From Metallyticus violacea (Eukaryota > Arthropoda > Insecta > Mantodea > Metallyticidae), in the NCBI GenBank assembly GCA_030762175.1, contig CM060831.1, forward strand, positions 27,911,001 through 27,975,000: DNA of 64,000 nucleotides, in the 5' to 3' direction. The notes under the pieces were generated by a model. It did no database searches and had not been told where the DNA came from. It saw nothing but the letters and a program-made list of their open reading frames with translations. Made by a program: the position numbers and the translations under genes. Shown here one piece after another: positions 46,840 to 58,039 of the stretch. The number at the start of each line of letters is the position of its first letter. Position 1 is the stretch's first letter.

Positions 46840-47312
46840 CAGAGTTATAATAGATGTTGAAAATGATGCCCCTTGGCGCCAATATATTGTCGGCATCTGC
46901 GTAGGAAATTTCTGTATTTCATCTTAACACTTCTTCCGCAAGAATATCACGATTCGGAACACGTTTCTTGTCATTGAGAGACGGTCTCGTCCCTTTATCA
47001 GTTCCTCTAACTGGAAAATGATCGCAAGGATATTATCTTGGAATCGCTGTATCACTTCTCTGCATGAATCAGTTTTCATGCCGTATCTACATAAATACCA
47101 ATTCTTCAAGACTATTTTTGTGTAGTGGCACAACTAATGAAGAACAAATAGCACAACATAAAAGTAACGAGTAACATACAAACCACAAACACTCGCTGAC
47201 AAACCCTCAAATGAAATATAAGCGGCTACCCACATGTGCATTATATGATCTAGGCGAATTCTTCTCTCAGTATTCAGCGGTTCTCTGCCGGTCTTTAACT
47301 CAGATTACCTCA
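46840..47312 (-). mobile_element. Internally deleted DUF4817/DDE_3-type DNA element, copy C
   Basis: Read on the minus strand: 'gtgaggtaatctgagttaaa', 'tagatcatataatgcacatg', 'gggtttgtcagcgagtgttt', then a GTG-started 'VPLHKNSLEELVFM'. Next come 'SLNDKKRVPNRDILAEEV' (N-terminal helix-turn-helix region) and directly 'KYRNFLRRCRQYIGAKG' plus 'HHFQHLL' and a stop. The join between the N- and C-terminal parts falls at the same place as in copy A. It is longer than copy A inside the N-terminal part (47000-47080), so it is not a simple duplicate of copy A. Confidence 0.8.
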
Positions 47313-48244
47313 CTTCACTTACCCTTATGAAAATGAATGGGGAAAAGGGATAAAATGTCTTTGTTTCAGGTTTCCATCTTTGCTGTAATGTTTTTCTTCC
47401 GTATTTTCCGTCAGAATTAGATCAACGGTTAGAACTCTCTTATTATTGCTTCCATTGCTGTGATACATAAGTTTTGTTGACAATATTGTCAAGATATATA
47501 GTTTAGCGCAAAACATATTTGTTTGCTTTGTTTAACGACGTACTTAGCACCAAGAAAGTGCTTCAAAAAGGATTACAGAAAAGGACAATGTTGACCTTGG
47601 TGCACGCAATAAAATATTTAACATAAAGGATAAAATTTGAGTGGAAGAAAAAGAACCCAGGGTTTAAAAAATGTTTTTAAAAAACAAGATTCATCTCTAA
47701 AAAAGTTTTGACTCGCAGAAGAAGCTAGCTGAAATTGGTTACAGGAGGAGAGCGAAAATCAATGAATCTTTTAAAGAAATAACAGTGTAACAGAAAACAA
47801 TTAAACAATTAAAGAAAATATTGAAGAAGAAGAAGAAGAAGAAGAAGAAGAAGAAGAAGAATAACTGTGGAACTAAACCAAATAATGCAATAAGTAAACC
47901 AGTTTAACTTTTAAGGTTATCACATATCTTATAAGAAATAAATATCTTATCATAAAATAGCCAGATTCACGACGAGGATTCAAACAATAAGTTACACTTG
48001 CCATAATCTGGCAGCCCTACGCAAAAAGATGTGGCGCTTGCGCAGCACAGAATTCATGTTCAGATCTTCCTACCGAACCACCTTCGTTGCAGTAGCATCG
48101 TATCACAAATAAAAACGACACGTCGATTGGAAACCTACTTTAAGATTAAAGTACAGGAATAGTACAATTTTTGGACAAAGCGTCTCGATTACATGCAGGT
48201 TCATCGTGAAATTTCGGACGTGTATGAGCGAAATGCATTGCCGC
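47313..48244. other. No gene; (AAG)n at 47823-47861
   Basis: The only structured feature is the 39-bp GAA/AAG array. Confidence 0.55.
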
Positions 48245-48256
48245 TTCAAGTCTTAC

Positions 48257-48511
48257 TTTTTTTTTTTTTTTTGATTGATTTATTTACGGACGCTCTTTAA
48301 CAGCTCAGGTCATCAGCGTCCCATTCTATTCAGGGCGTGAAACGGCCGCCAAATTTTGCTCAGAGGCCTCTCTTTCAGGCTTGAGGTTCTTTTTCGTGCC
48401 TTAAATGTACGACAGGGGACCCACGGCTTTACTTCCCTTCCGAAGGAAGCCATACCTAGGATTTTTACGCCCGAAAAAATCCATCGGTCCTGACCGGGTT
48501 TGAACCCGCGA
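48257..48511 (-). mobile_element. SINE A copy 4 with A tail and target duplication
   Basis: T run 48257-48272 (A tail on the minus strand), then 'tttacggacgctctttaaca', 'cagggcgtgaaacggccgcc', 'cttccgaaggaagccatacc' and 'ccgggtttgaacccgcga'. Flanked by 'ttcaagtcttac' (48245-48256) and 'ttcaaaccttac' (48512-48523), 10 of 12 matching. Box A is missing, so it is 5'-truncated. Confidence 0.9.
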
Positions 48512-48934
48512 TTCAAACCTTACTAAAATGGTGCCAGCAGTCTGGACAAGGCTGCAAAGACGTGAGTGATACTAATAGGCAAAGAAGAGGCCAACAATGT
48601 CAAGCACTGAGTACACTGTGCTTCGGGTTCATATAACGATTCTCAGCAAGCGCGAAGTGACTGTCGCAGATTGCACAGAAGTTGGGTATCTCAATACGTG
48701 CTCATTTCATTATCCGAGATCATCTGGAGCGTATTTCTATCATCAGGAAAGCAATAAATTAGTGGAAGTCCAGACTAAGTAATGATGTCCAAAAATCTGT
48801 TTTGTATTGTAATGGCTTATCAATAAAAGTTTCCTGTCCCGGAATAACACAGTATAACTAATTTTCAGAATCACTTTCATAACATCTGTGGCACTATCAG
48901 TTCAACACTCCGCAATAAAACTAGGAAATACACG

Positions 48935-49199
48935 TCTGTCCTGGTGGTAACCATACTTGTCTTATAGGCGCAAGGTCCCGGATTCAAACCCAATCTGAGT
49001 CATTTTAGAGCGTAAAAATCCTATGTAAAGGATATTCTTCTAAAGGAAAGAAAAGCCGTTAGTCCCGATCCTTGATTTACGGATCGTAAAAGATCCTCAA
49101 GCCTGAAAGAAGAGGACTCTGAGATAGCTGCAGAAAATTGTTTCAAGCCGTGAATTGAACGGGACCAATGATGTTAAAGAGAGTCCTTAAATAAACTTA
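48935..49199 (+). mobile_element. SINE A copy 5, diverged, near full-length
   Basis: 'ctgtcctggtggtaaccata' and 'ccggattcaaacccaatctg' (box B), then 'gcctgaaagaagaggactct' and 'gagagtccttaaataaactt'. Several small deletions; older than copies 2 and 6 by appearance. Confidence 0.85.
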
Positions 49200-49214
49200 A
49201 TACTTATAATAAAA

Positions 49215-49800
49215 AAAAGAACATGCTCAGGATGTTTACAACGAAATTCCGTCATTTTGAAGCCGTACATTATTCTTTCACCAGATGTGACTTGTCCATT
49301 GCTGCCCATTTTCACAGACATATGCTGAATCGTGTTGTCCGTTTGCGCGAAAATAATTTCCGTTCAAGAAAAGGCATAAGTTATGTTGCGATATTCAAGA
49401 GTTCAAAATCATTGTTATGGTGCAAAGGAAGTTTCGTCGTGTTTACAACAAAGCATCACCAGACCCCAAGAGCAAAAAGCATGGCACAGAAAAAATTTAA
49501 CACTGGGAGCGTATTGAAATAGCACAGAGGAGGCCGGTCTCCGAAGAACAGGTAGGGAATGTTCGTCAAGCGTTCCAAACTTTGTCCATGCAAATCAATC
49601 GTCAGACCTCCACGTTCCCCTAACTTCACACCGTTAGCTTTTTTCTGGAGCTACGTGAAGAACAGGGTGTACGCTACACAAGTGCGGGACCTTCGAGACC
49701 TCTGTACCTGGATTGCAGAAGCGGACATGTTAGAGCGGACCTGAATGGAAATTGAGTACAAACTAAATATTTTTCGGGCCATCAATGGGACTCAGTAGAA
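49215..49800 (+). pseudogene. Tc1/mariner-type (DDE_3) transposase with internal deletion
   Basis: The plus strand gives 'VQRKFRRVYNKASPDPKSK' (near 49420), the first helix-turn-helix region, then 'PVSEEQVGNVRQAFQ' (near 49535), which precedes the second. About 50 bases later it reads 'RPPRSPNFTPLAFFWSYVKN' (49604-49663), where families have 'WPPRSPDLTPlDFFlWgyvK'; here both Asp positions are lost (Asn and Ala). Then 'ADMLERT', a stop, and 'MEIEYKLNIFRAINGTQ', the usual C-terminus. Most of the catalytic core is missing between the halves. Confidence 0.75.
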
Positions 49801-49984
49801 GTGGTGTGATGTTTGTTTTTTCCATTTGTTATAAAACTTTATAAACTAATACAACATATATTTTGAATAAACAGCGCCTTATATTTATTGGTTTGATATA
49901 GGAAACAAACACAATTAGGGAATTTCGGTGTAGACACCGTGTATCTTAAATTGTATAAAGTCTTGGCAATACCAGTAGGCTAAT

Positions 49985-50115
49985 GGAAGTAAGATGTGGA
50001 TGTTAATGAAGAAAGCCAAAAATAAACTGCAGGAAACAGAAATTAGAGCATTGCGAGGGGTGGTTGGAGTGTCAAGACTAAATCATATAAGAAAGAATAA
50101 ATTAGCAAAAACCTT
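49985..50115 (+). pseudogene. Non-LTR retrotransposon post-RT fragment
   Basis: The frame reads 'KKAKNKLQETEIRALRGVVG' then 'VSRLNHIRKNKLAKTL', matching the '..klq..EmR.LR.v.G.sr.DhirN..i...L' region downstream of many non-LTR RTs. No active site is present. Confidence 0.55.
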
Positions 50116-50867
50116 AATATTCTCATCGTACTTTTATTTTTATTGATGATTATGGAAAAAATGATAAGATTGTGCATAAAGGTTGGACAAGAAGAGGTTT
50201 CCCAAGTATATTAACCTAATGGCAAAAGAAATGATGAGATAGTTGGGTCAAACAGACTTAAGAGCCTAAAGCAAGAAACAGAAGAGTAAGAGCAGTCGAG
50301 GACTTTAAGAAAATAATTTTCGCCGACAAAAGTCAGTTCTTCATGCAGGGTGTGTGTAAGTTGGACAACGAAAACTTTCCTGGGCTCATTTGTCATCCAG
50401 ACAAGATGATGTGTGACTGTTTTTCTTACAACACAGTCTCTTGATCCTATGAAAAGATGATGGACGTGAGAAGTGGTTACTAATAATGGAGAGAAGAGTG
50501 TTGCCTGTTGTTCAGCAGGAACATGCCGCTGTCAAGTATGCAAGAGGGAATGAAATTTATGGAACACTTGGGATTCAAGTATTGGATCAAATTGACCACT
50601 TGGCATAAATTCCATCAGGAAATGGTAGACATAAGCTCTGAAAAATATATTGTTCTATTAAATAAAAAAGTATTTTACTTCCATCACAAGAAACAAAAAG
50701 CGACTTGCTTTCTGTTGTATGTTGTGAACAAACAATACATTTTCTATTAACTCTATTTCTGCCTTCCACAGCTTCAGATAAAAGTTCATAACGAGTGGAG
50801 AACAAGATTCCCCGAATTGGCCGTGAGACTCTTTGATCAACTGAAGAGAGAGGTTTTGGATAAAGTG
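50116..50867. other. No gene recognised
   Basis: Overlapping short frames on both strands at 50508-50840 without motifs. Confidence 0.4.
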
Positions 50868-51095
50868 TACATTTTTAATGGTGTTTAACGCCCGTTTTAA
50901 CTATTGAGGTATCACAGGCGGTGGACGCTGATGATACATGAAATGACATCATTAACTGGGAAAGGATTTTTTAAATGAAAGAAGCGTTCCAGGCTTAGGT
51001 ACCTCTCCGGCATTTGCCATTTATGAGAACTGAGGAAAACATGAAAAAAAAACCTCAGTCAGGGAGGATGGTCTTTGTGTGAATCGAGCCCTGAA
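50868..51095 (-). mobile_element. SINE B copy
   Basis: 'ggtgtttaacgcccgtttta', 'cacaggcggtggacgctgat', 'ccggcatttgccatttatga' and 'cctcagtcagggaggatggt', with the head degraded from box B onward. Confidence 0.88.
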
Positions 51096-51371
51096 CTGTA
51101 ATGAAAATGAAGAATTTGGTAGAAGAACCATTGTTGTCTATAATATTGATGTCTGATATATTAATTATTATGTTCAGTTTTACAAGTTGATCGCCTGCCT
51201 TTAATACAGTTTTTTCACAAACACTTTTCCACAATTTCTCACAAAATATGCATTTACTCGATGGTCGTTTCTTTCCAAATCAAATAAAGCTACCAATATT
51301 CGCACACTTCTGTTGATTCAACCCACTTGATAATAAAATATCATATCCACGTAACTTTTCACTTGAAAAAG

Positions 51372-51460
51372 TATGGTCACGCCGGGATTCGAAATACGGA
51401 TCTTCAGTCTTCCGTGCTGATGCTCTACCTAGCTGAGCTACCATCTTCTCCGAGCACGGA
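51372..51460 (-). repeat. tRNA-derived relic (D-arm, anticodon-arm and T-arm traces)
   Basis: The minus strand has 'ggtagctcagctaggtagag' (D-arm/box A, GCTC pairs with GAGC), 'acgga...tccgt' (5-bp stem) around 'agactgaaga', and 'atttcgaatcccggc' (T-loop/box B). The middle loop is 10 nt rather than 7 and the T-stem is poor, so it is not a working tRNA. Likely a tRNA-derived SINE head; no SINE A, B or C body is attached. Confidence 0.55.
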
Positions 51461-51543
51461 ACCACGACTTATTTTATCTGATTCTTAAGGAATAAATATT
51501 TCACATTATAGAAAAATTTAGAGACGTCTGCGCGGTATATAAA
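51461..51543. other. Flank between tRNA relic and inverted duplication
   Basis: AT-rich; nothing recognised. Confidence 0.5.
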
Positions 51544-51640
51544 GGCGCGGAAAAACAATGGGCAGAAAATTGTAGAATAGAAAGGCAGTACCAAACTAAG
51601 CATTTTGAGGTTAAGAACACGGGGTCGCAGATGCAGTATA
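51544..51640 (+). pseudogene. Left arm of an inverted duplication: BED-finger-like coding fragment
   Basis: The plus frame reads 'KGAEKQWAENCRIERQYQT' followed by 'KHFEV', a stretch like the zinc-finger region of ZBED/GTF2I-type hAT transposases ('..CL.C......n..rHyetkH'). The same peptide occurs on the minus strand at 52050-52144 ('GAEKQCAENCRAERQYETKH'). Confidence 0.55.
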
Positions 51641-52049
51641 ATAATAAAAATGCTGCATGATCATAATTGAAATCTGGCATTATGAAACATCTTCATTTGC
51701 CAGTCAAAATGAAATGTAACTCACTGTCTCAACTAATGAGAAACTAAATATTAAATATTATCTGCGCTTACTTAACTGATGTAACGTGAGGACCACCGCG
51801 TCCGATCCATCTATCACCAAATGTGCAAGAGCGCCATCATATTGGAACCATTAAGTTTCGCCTAATTTCAAGACCAGCGTTCACCCACTAGGCTTCAAAA
51901 ACAAATGCGCATAGAACATCAGACACACCTAGCAACAATGACTAGTTCTGTACAAGAGTGCGTTTGTTTACATCTGGCGCGCCACAAACAATTTTCACAA
52001 TCTGAGACTCTGATATGACGGGTTTAATGTTGACGCATGTTGCGCAGTA
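51641..52049. other. Spacer of the inverted duplication
   Basis: About 410 bp between the arms; no transposase motif recognised. 'gagcgccatcatattgg' near 51830 is unassigned. Confidence 0.45.
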
Positions 52050-52144
52050 AAATGTTTCTGCGACCCCTTGGTCCTATGCTCAAAATGCTTAGTTTCGTAT
52101 TGCCTTTCTGCTCTGCAATTTTCCGCACATTGTTTTTCCGCGCC
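52050..52144 (-). pseudogene. Right arm of the inverted duplication
   Basis: Reverse complement 'ggcgcggaaaaacaatgtgc' through 'ggggtcgcaga' matches 51544-51640 at roughly 85%. The minus-strand frame is open and retains the Cys and His spacing better than the left arm. Confidence 0.6.
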
Positions 52145-52836
52145 CGGTAGAATGTTGATATCGATAGAATGTTTATGCAAGTTTCATTCAATTATCTTGA
52201 AAATCGTGGAAGTTATGATGTAAACAGTTTTGAAAATACACTTTCGAACTCACAGATTGGCGTAATGGCATTTGTAGTCCTAAGGCCTAGTTTTCAGTTT
52301 TGTCCTCAGCGGCACTCTTACTGTATTAATTTGTTTAAATTCAAATGTTTTCTTGCAACATTGCTTCTTTCTTGTGCCGATGTTTGGTTATATTTCAGCA
52401 CAATAAAGAAAAATAAGTTATTACCACCAAGCGCTTGCACTTCTAAAATGAACAAAGCAGAACTGTTATTTCCTGTCTGTAACAGGCCCACGTTCATAGA
52501 TAGCAGGTACGCCACGAATTCAACAATTTCAGCGACAGCACGAAATTTAAACTAATAAATTATGAATAACTTGCTCAAGTTCTCAAGCTGGGAAAGGGGC
52601 GTGGCTGAAAGATCTAACTGTGATCGCACGCTAAAACGTTTTACTGCAAACTCGGCTACTTTTGTAGACATTGAAAACATTTGAAGACATGAAGATGAAA
52701 GTTTGTTTCAAATTATTATATAATAACATTTTAAAATGTAAATTGCTGCAAACATGTATCCACTCAAAGATAAAGAGATAGTACATGATTGCTAAAAATA
52801 TTCATGGTCTAAGCATGGACGTTTTAGCCTCATTTT
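52145..52836. other. No gene recognised
   Basis: The 128-codon plus frame at 52169-52555 has no family motif and skewed AT codons; I do not call it a gene. Confidence 0.4.
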
Positions 52837-53133
52837 ATGCAGGTCCTGGTGATCTAGTGGTAACCATACTTGCCTTCTAAACCCAAGATAGCGGGTTCAA
52901 ACCCGAAGAGGATTGATGGATTTTTTCGGGCGTAAAAATCCTAAGTATGGCTTCCTTCCGAAGGGAAGTAAAACCGTGGGTCCCGTGTCTTACATTTATG
53001 GCACGAAAAAGAACCTCAGGCCTGAAAGAAGAGGCCTCTGAGCAAAATTTATCGGCCATTTCACGCCCTGAATTGAATGGGACGCTGATGACCTGAGAAG
53101 TTAAAGAGCGTCCATAAATAAACAAAATCAACA
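52837..53133 (+). mobile_element. SINE A copy 6, best-preserved full-length copy
   Basis: 'caggtcctggtgatctagtg' (box A), 'agcgggttcaaacccgaaga' (box B), body 'atccta agtatggcttcctt' region, 'gcacgaaaaagaacctcagg', 'ttcacgccctgaattgaatg', tail 'gcgtccataaataaacaaaa'. 'cctcatttt' occurs at 52828-52836 and 53137-53145 as a possible 9-bp target duplication, but the copy at 60866 has 'cctcatttt' upstream as well, so those bases may belong to the element. Confidence 0.93.
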
Positions 53134-53947
53134 AATCCTCATTTTCTACCTCTCCTTGTCAATTTGTTCATGGAAGTTGCACTTTGTTACTGCAAGCACG
53201 TACTTTGTTATTGAAGCCTGTGATTTTAATTTAATTTAATTTAATTTTTTGTTGTTAAATCATTTTTATTCACTATAAGGTGTTTATATGTGGTAAGTAA
53301 CCGTCTAAATCCATATTTTAACGTAAATATGGCTCCTTTTAGCAAAATAAAAACCTATTAACGCATGTAAAAGCTGAAACGCTAGTACATTCTGACGCAA
53401 AAATCCGGGTCTTAGTACTCATAAATCTGTCCAGCGTTATCTTGAGGTTACTGTGACTAAAAGATCACACATTTTTTTTTTTTTTTTTTTTTTTTTGAAA
53501 TCCAGCTATATAACGCCATTGCTCCCGATGTGAATTTGAATTGTTCCCTAGCTACTATCCAAACTAACCGCCAGAGTATACACAACAGCTCTGAGCATGA
53601 GCATTCATCAAGGCTAATGAGTAAAAATTAAACACTTTACAAACCCTCAGAGTTTCCGGGCTGGTGGAATGTATTTTAAACATGCTATTTTTAAATTTTA
53701 GCTCTCCTTCAAAAGTATCCTAAGATAACGATTAAATTATAACCTTTGCCACTGCTTGATGACGAAAATGTTTTCCATTTCAACACTCGGAGAGATTGCT
53801 ATTAATTACTTCTGGCAGAAAAGAAACAGAAAATCATTGGAATCTGCACTGATTTTATATGTGCCTTTTAACAGCATAAGAAGCAATTTGTTTCAACAGA
53901 ATTCCATCTCTTGATTTTGTATCGATCTTTAGCATTGAGCAAAATAA

Positions 53948-53948
<1 letters not shown>

Positions 53949-54006
<58 letters not shown>
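53949..54006. repeat. (ATT)n microsatellite
   Basis: About 19 ATT units. Confidence 0.97.
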
Positions 54007-54007
<1 letters not shown>

Positions 54008-55465
54008 GATTAGAGTTTCTCAATCTTATGTTCGTTATCTACTCAATTTTGTAACCATTAGCTAAATACAACATAATCTTACTTCCTGGTATACGCTTAC
54101 GAAAAGCTAATTTCAACATCTATGTTACCCTCTTACTCGTATATGTGAAGACTGCAGGCTTGGATGTTCTTAATTTCAGTCTATCTCAGGTAAAATTTAT
54201 CTCTCTTCTCTCGACAAAATGCTAAATATCTAGTAATTCTGGATATTTCTAGACTTGAGCAAAAGCGTTCAATATACTTTAGCACCAAAGTGAAAGTCTA
54301 AAACAATTTATTTTGCTCATTTACTTTCCGTTCATATACAGAGTTTTCATTTAAAAACTCACCTGCCTGAATACTTTCAATTTAATATAAATTTAATTTT
54401 AAAAAACGAGTCAATTTATATATTGATGGGAAAGTTTAAAATCAATGTTGATTACATTTAAGGTTTCAACTCCATACTACCTCTTTAACTTTTGATGCTT
54501 TAATTTTATGCAGAATGCAATTGTTTGTTAACGTTTCCGATAAACTGGGCCATTGTTATTGTTTGGATGTAATAATACCCACTATAAACCTACCCAACAT
54601 TTAATGTAATAGTTGTGTTCGGGTCATAAATTCATAAAATTGAGAATTCGAAAGGTCACAGGTGACAAGCAATTGTTCTACAATTCAATAACTTGACAAG
54701 TTTCTGTCTCATAAAGCATGACAAATTGTCACTATATCTATCATATTCAGTTTCATAAAAATTTAGTGTAATAAAAAGGGACAATATGTCAGAAATTTTT
54801 AGATATTTTGTTTTATGAAACATACTATTGTCACATATATAGTGATAAACAGATATATTTGTAAAAGTATCAAACAAATTCAACAGGAAAATGTTTACTT
54901 GTCATAGCTTGTGTGGCAGCGCTGAGCAATATGCCATATGATAACTTTATCCTTAATGCAATATGTGAGATAATATACATACAATAAGTTTTTTCCCCTC
55001 GATATTTGCATTCGAAAGAAAGTATTATTATGTTTTCTTCAATGCTCCTGTAACCTACCTGACATACAATAACTGACATCTGTCAAATTTGAGCATCAAA
55101 AGCAAAGGTACCACTTGAAATTTCAAAGTGGGTGTGGCTAGGGTGAGGGCATGAATCCAAAAATTAAATTAACACTGTTGTTAAGTTTCCCCATTAATAT
55201 CTAAATATACTTGTTTAATTAAATATATATTAAATAAGTAGTTGTTCAGAATGAGAAGTTTTGAAATGAGAGCCCTGTATAGCCACGATGGCTAATGTCA
55301 GTTACGTAACATTAACATTACTAAACTATGATCGTTTTATATTTGCAAAACGTAACATACTCACTAAGGAAATGATTTACAGAATATTCGACCTTTATAT
55401 ATATATATATATATATATATAATTACTGTTAATTTGTTACATTGTTAATAGTGTTACTTTATTTT

Positions 55466-55469
<4 letters not shown>

Positions 55470-55514
<45 letters not shown>
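55470..55514. repeat. (TA)n microsatellite
   Basis: About 22 TA units; a second, shorter TA array lies 50 bp upstream at 55396-55420. Confidence 0.97.
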
Positions 55515-55519
<5 letters not shown>

Positions 55520-56579
55520 CAGTAAGTATTTTCATTATTCTGATAATAAACTCCCTTTAAATAGCAGTTAAATTCGTTGCTGGGTTATAAGGATTTTTTC
55601 TCTCGTATGATTAAACTGTATAAGTGCAAATTTCTACTACATTTGCTTTGATTTATATGTAAAACGCTATAAGGTAAAAGTAGAGTTAAAATTCCCAGTT
55701 TGTAAAACCGTTTCTACAGGGAGTTCTGTAATAAACCTCTGAAATCATTCTCTTCTCCCCCCCCCCGTTTTAATAAAGATGATTTTATTCTCAACTGGGA
55801 TACCCGAAATATAATTCATATTTCAATACAGAATGAAAATGAGCAAAAGTATAAAGTTTAAAGTTTCGATTGAGTTGAAATTTCTGTGACCTAATGAAAT
55901 AATAGGCTGAGCTCAGTTTAGATTAAATGTACTCAATAAGTGATTTCTACTTGAAGTCAAGAAATTTAATAAGGATTGTTTTTAATAGATGTATTATCAT
56001 TTATTGTGCAGAGACTGGGTGTATTGATATGCAGTTAAGGAAATGCATTATCATGTTGTCTCAAAATTAAGAAAATTTCGTTATTCTTCAAACCTATACG
56101 CATATTGTCAAGCACTTTGCTTCATTTCCAGGCAAATACGTCCAAGATTTTGCTAGTTTCTAATACTCTAGTGCCACCACCAAAATTATATTAACCGAGT
56201 TAATAGTAGAGGTAAATCGTTAATATAAATAAAATCAGAATAGCACCAAGATGATTAGTGGTTAAAATAAACAAACAAAAGCGTGAGGATATCTGCCTAT
56301 TATTCTTACCTCATCAAACTCGAGCTATACAATATTATATTTGGAGCTGAGCACTCTATTTGATAATAAAACTATTACAGATGCAGGAAATAATAAATTA
56401 ATAAGCAACGAAACCAACATTTGAATTTCTTGGATCTCTAGTGGTAGTCTTGATAAACATAAATAAACACTAACCTATTTCTGCAATGGAAAATTTCTGG
56501 AGGTAACAACACCTAAATATTTGGGCACTGAAGAACCATGATGGTGTGTGCAAATTTCTAGAGATATTTATTACTCACC

Positions 56580-56880
56580 AGTCCGTGATGCAGGTGGTGT
56601 AGGCTGTCCTGGGTGTTCGTCACATGCGCGCACAACCCGGGCAACAAGTTCCCACTAACTGAACTGTGGGGCACTGCAGCTTAAGAACTCCGCTCTTTCG
56701 CCGCCAGATGTCTCTGGATCTGTATTGATCCGTTGCTAGGAAACGGTTTGGTACTATGTTGCTCTGCGCAATGACGGGACAATTTAACTGAATGACTCCC
56801 ACGCGTGCAAGAGAAAATCCTCCCCTCTTACTGAATGGAGAAATACAAGGCTCTGTTCGAATCCCGGAGGTTCTTTGTTC
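56580..56880. promoter_or_regulatory. CpG-containing patch with an X-box-like site
   Basis: G+C rises sharply. 56732-56744 reads 'gttgctaggaaac', two half-sites of the RFX X-box (GTNRCC and RGNAAC) with one spacer base, inside the larger imperfect palindrome 'ccgttgctaggaaacgg'. 'tcgccgccagatgtctct' lies upstream and a T-arm-like 'ctgttcgaatcccgg' downstream near 56850. A ciliary-gene promoter would look like this, but no gene is visible next to it, and the patch could equally be a GC-rich repeat. Confidence 0.3.
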
Positions 56881-58039
56881 TTGCGAAAGATTTATGAAAT
56901 GTCTATCGACATTAATTACAATTACATTAATACAAAATTGATCGTATTAACGTGATTAAATATGAGTAACGAGCATATAATATGCAATAAATTGTGGTAG
57001 GTTTTTCCATGAGAATATTTTAGAAATGCTTCTTTTATGAAAGCTTTTTAAAGTTACCTAGACCTCTATTGTAAACTAAGAACAAAAGAACATATGAAGC
57101 GCTGAAAAGACTCAGACCTTGTATTTAAAAAAAAAAAAAAAAAGTGCAAGCAACAGAATAATAATGATTTGTCTCAAGAGAGCGGCAGGAGGTCTTATGC
57201 TTGGAGAAAATAATAATAATAAGAGCACGGAAACAGTTTGTTCTTGTTTTACTTCTTTTTTAACTTGTTTTCTTGCTGCATCTTTGTTTAGGGAATTTCA
57301 GTTCACAATTTTTGTTTGAACGGGATAAATACCATCATGTACCATCTATTTCATTTCTGTTTCCTTTAAGTGTAAAGCAGTTCTTAAAGGGTTTGTAGTA
57401 TTTACCTTTGAGGCTGAGGTAAATCATGTAAAGGGCTTCAAACGGGCTGGCTGGCTCCGGGAATTTTGTGAGTATAAATATGATTGCAAATAATTTTCAT
57501 TTCTAAAAGTTGATAACAAATAAAAGTGTTTGCACGTGCGCTTTAATAAGACCAGTTCCATTGACCCTGTGAAGTTCCCGTTTATAGCGAGAATAATGCC
57601 TTCTATAAAAATTACCCAGTATTTAATGTAATACTTGTACATTTTGGTAATAACTTGCCGTTGACATATTTAGTGAGAAGATTACCAGAATGTGAAACTT
57701 GTGATCAGTCAGCTGTATTTCAAGAGTAGATGGCAGCCAATGAGCAGTTGTAGGTCGCTGATGCTGACATAAAAGCGTAACACTATTATATGTACATTAA
57801 GACAGGTTGCTTTAAAAATAATATGAACAGAATTATACTGAAATTGTTGAAAATCTGTGAAATTAAAAATGTTGCCTACCTTTCCGTATAGGTAGCCCAA
57901 TTTTTCAATAATCCCAGGAAGCCTTGGTCCCATCCAATTCAAATTATTGTCTATAACTGGTAGAAATATTGGATTTCTTTCTCTTTGTACTAAGGATGAA
58001 TTATTTCCAAAATTTCTTTCTTATGATTGTATTATCCAT
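56881..58039. other. No gene recognised
   Basis: AT-rich, with an A run at 57127-57143; short frames without motifs. Confidence 0.5.

Larger units (their letters stand above)
53134..56579. other. AT-rich stretch with simple repeats only
   Basis: Contains (TTTAA)n at 53224-53246, a 25-base T run at 53472-53496, (ATT)n at 53949-54006, (TA)n at 55396-55420 and 55470-55514, and a C run near 55759. No coding or transposon signature recognised. Confidence 0.6.

Noticed and set aside
51372..51460. A working tRNA gene
   Set aside because: The loop where the anticodon should be is 10 nt and the T-stem pairs poorly; better read as a tRNA-derived relic.
52169..52555. 128-codon open frame as a host gene
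   Set aside because: No domain, no splice context, and composition typical of random frames beside decayed elements.
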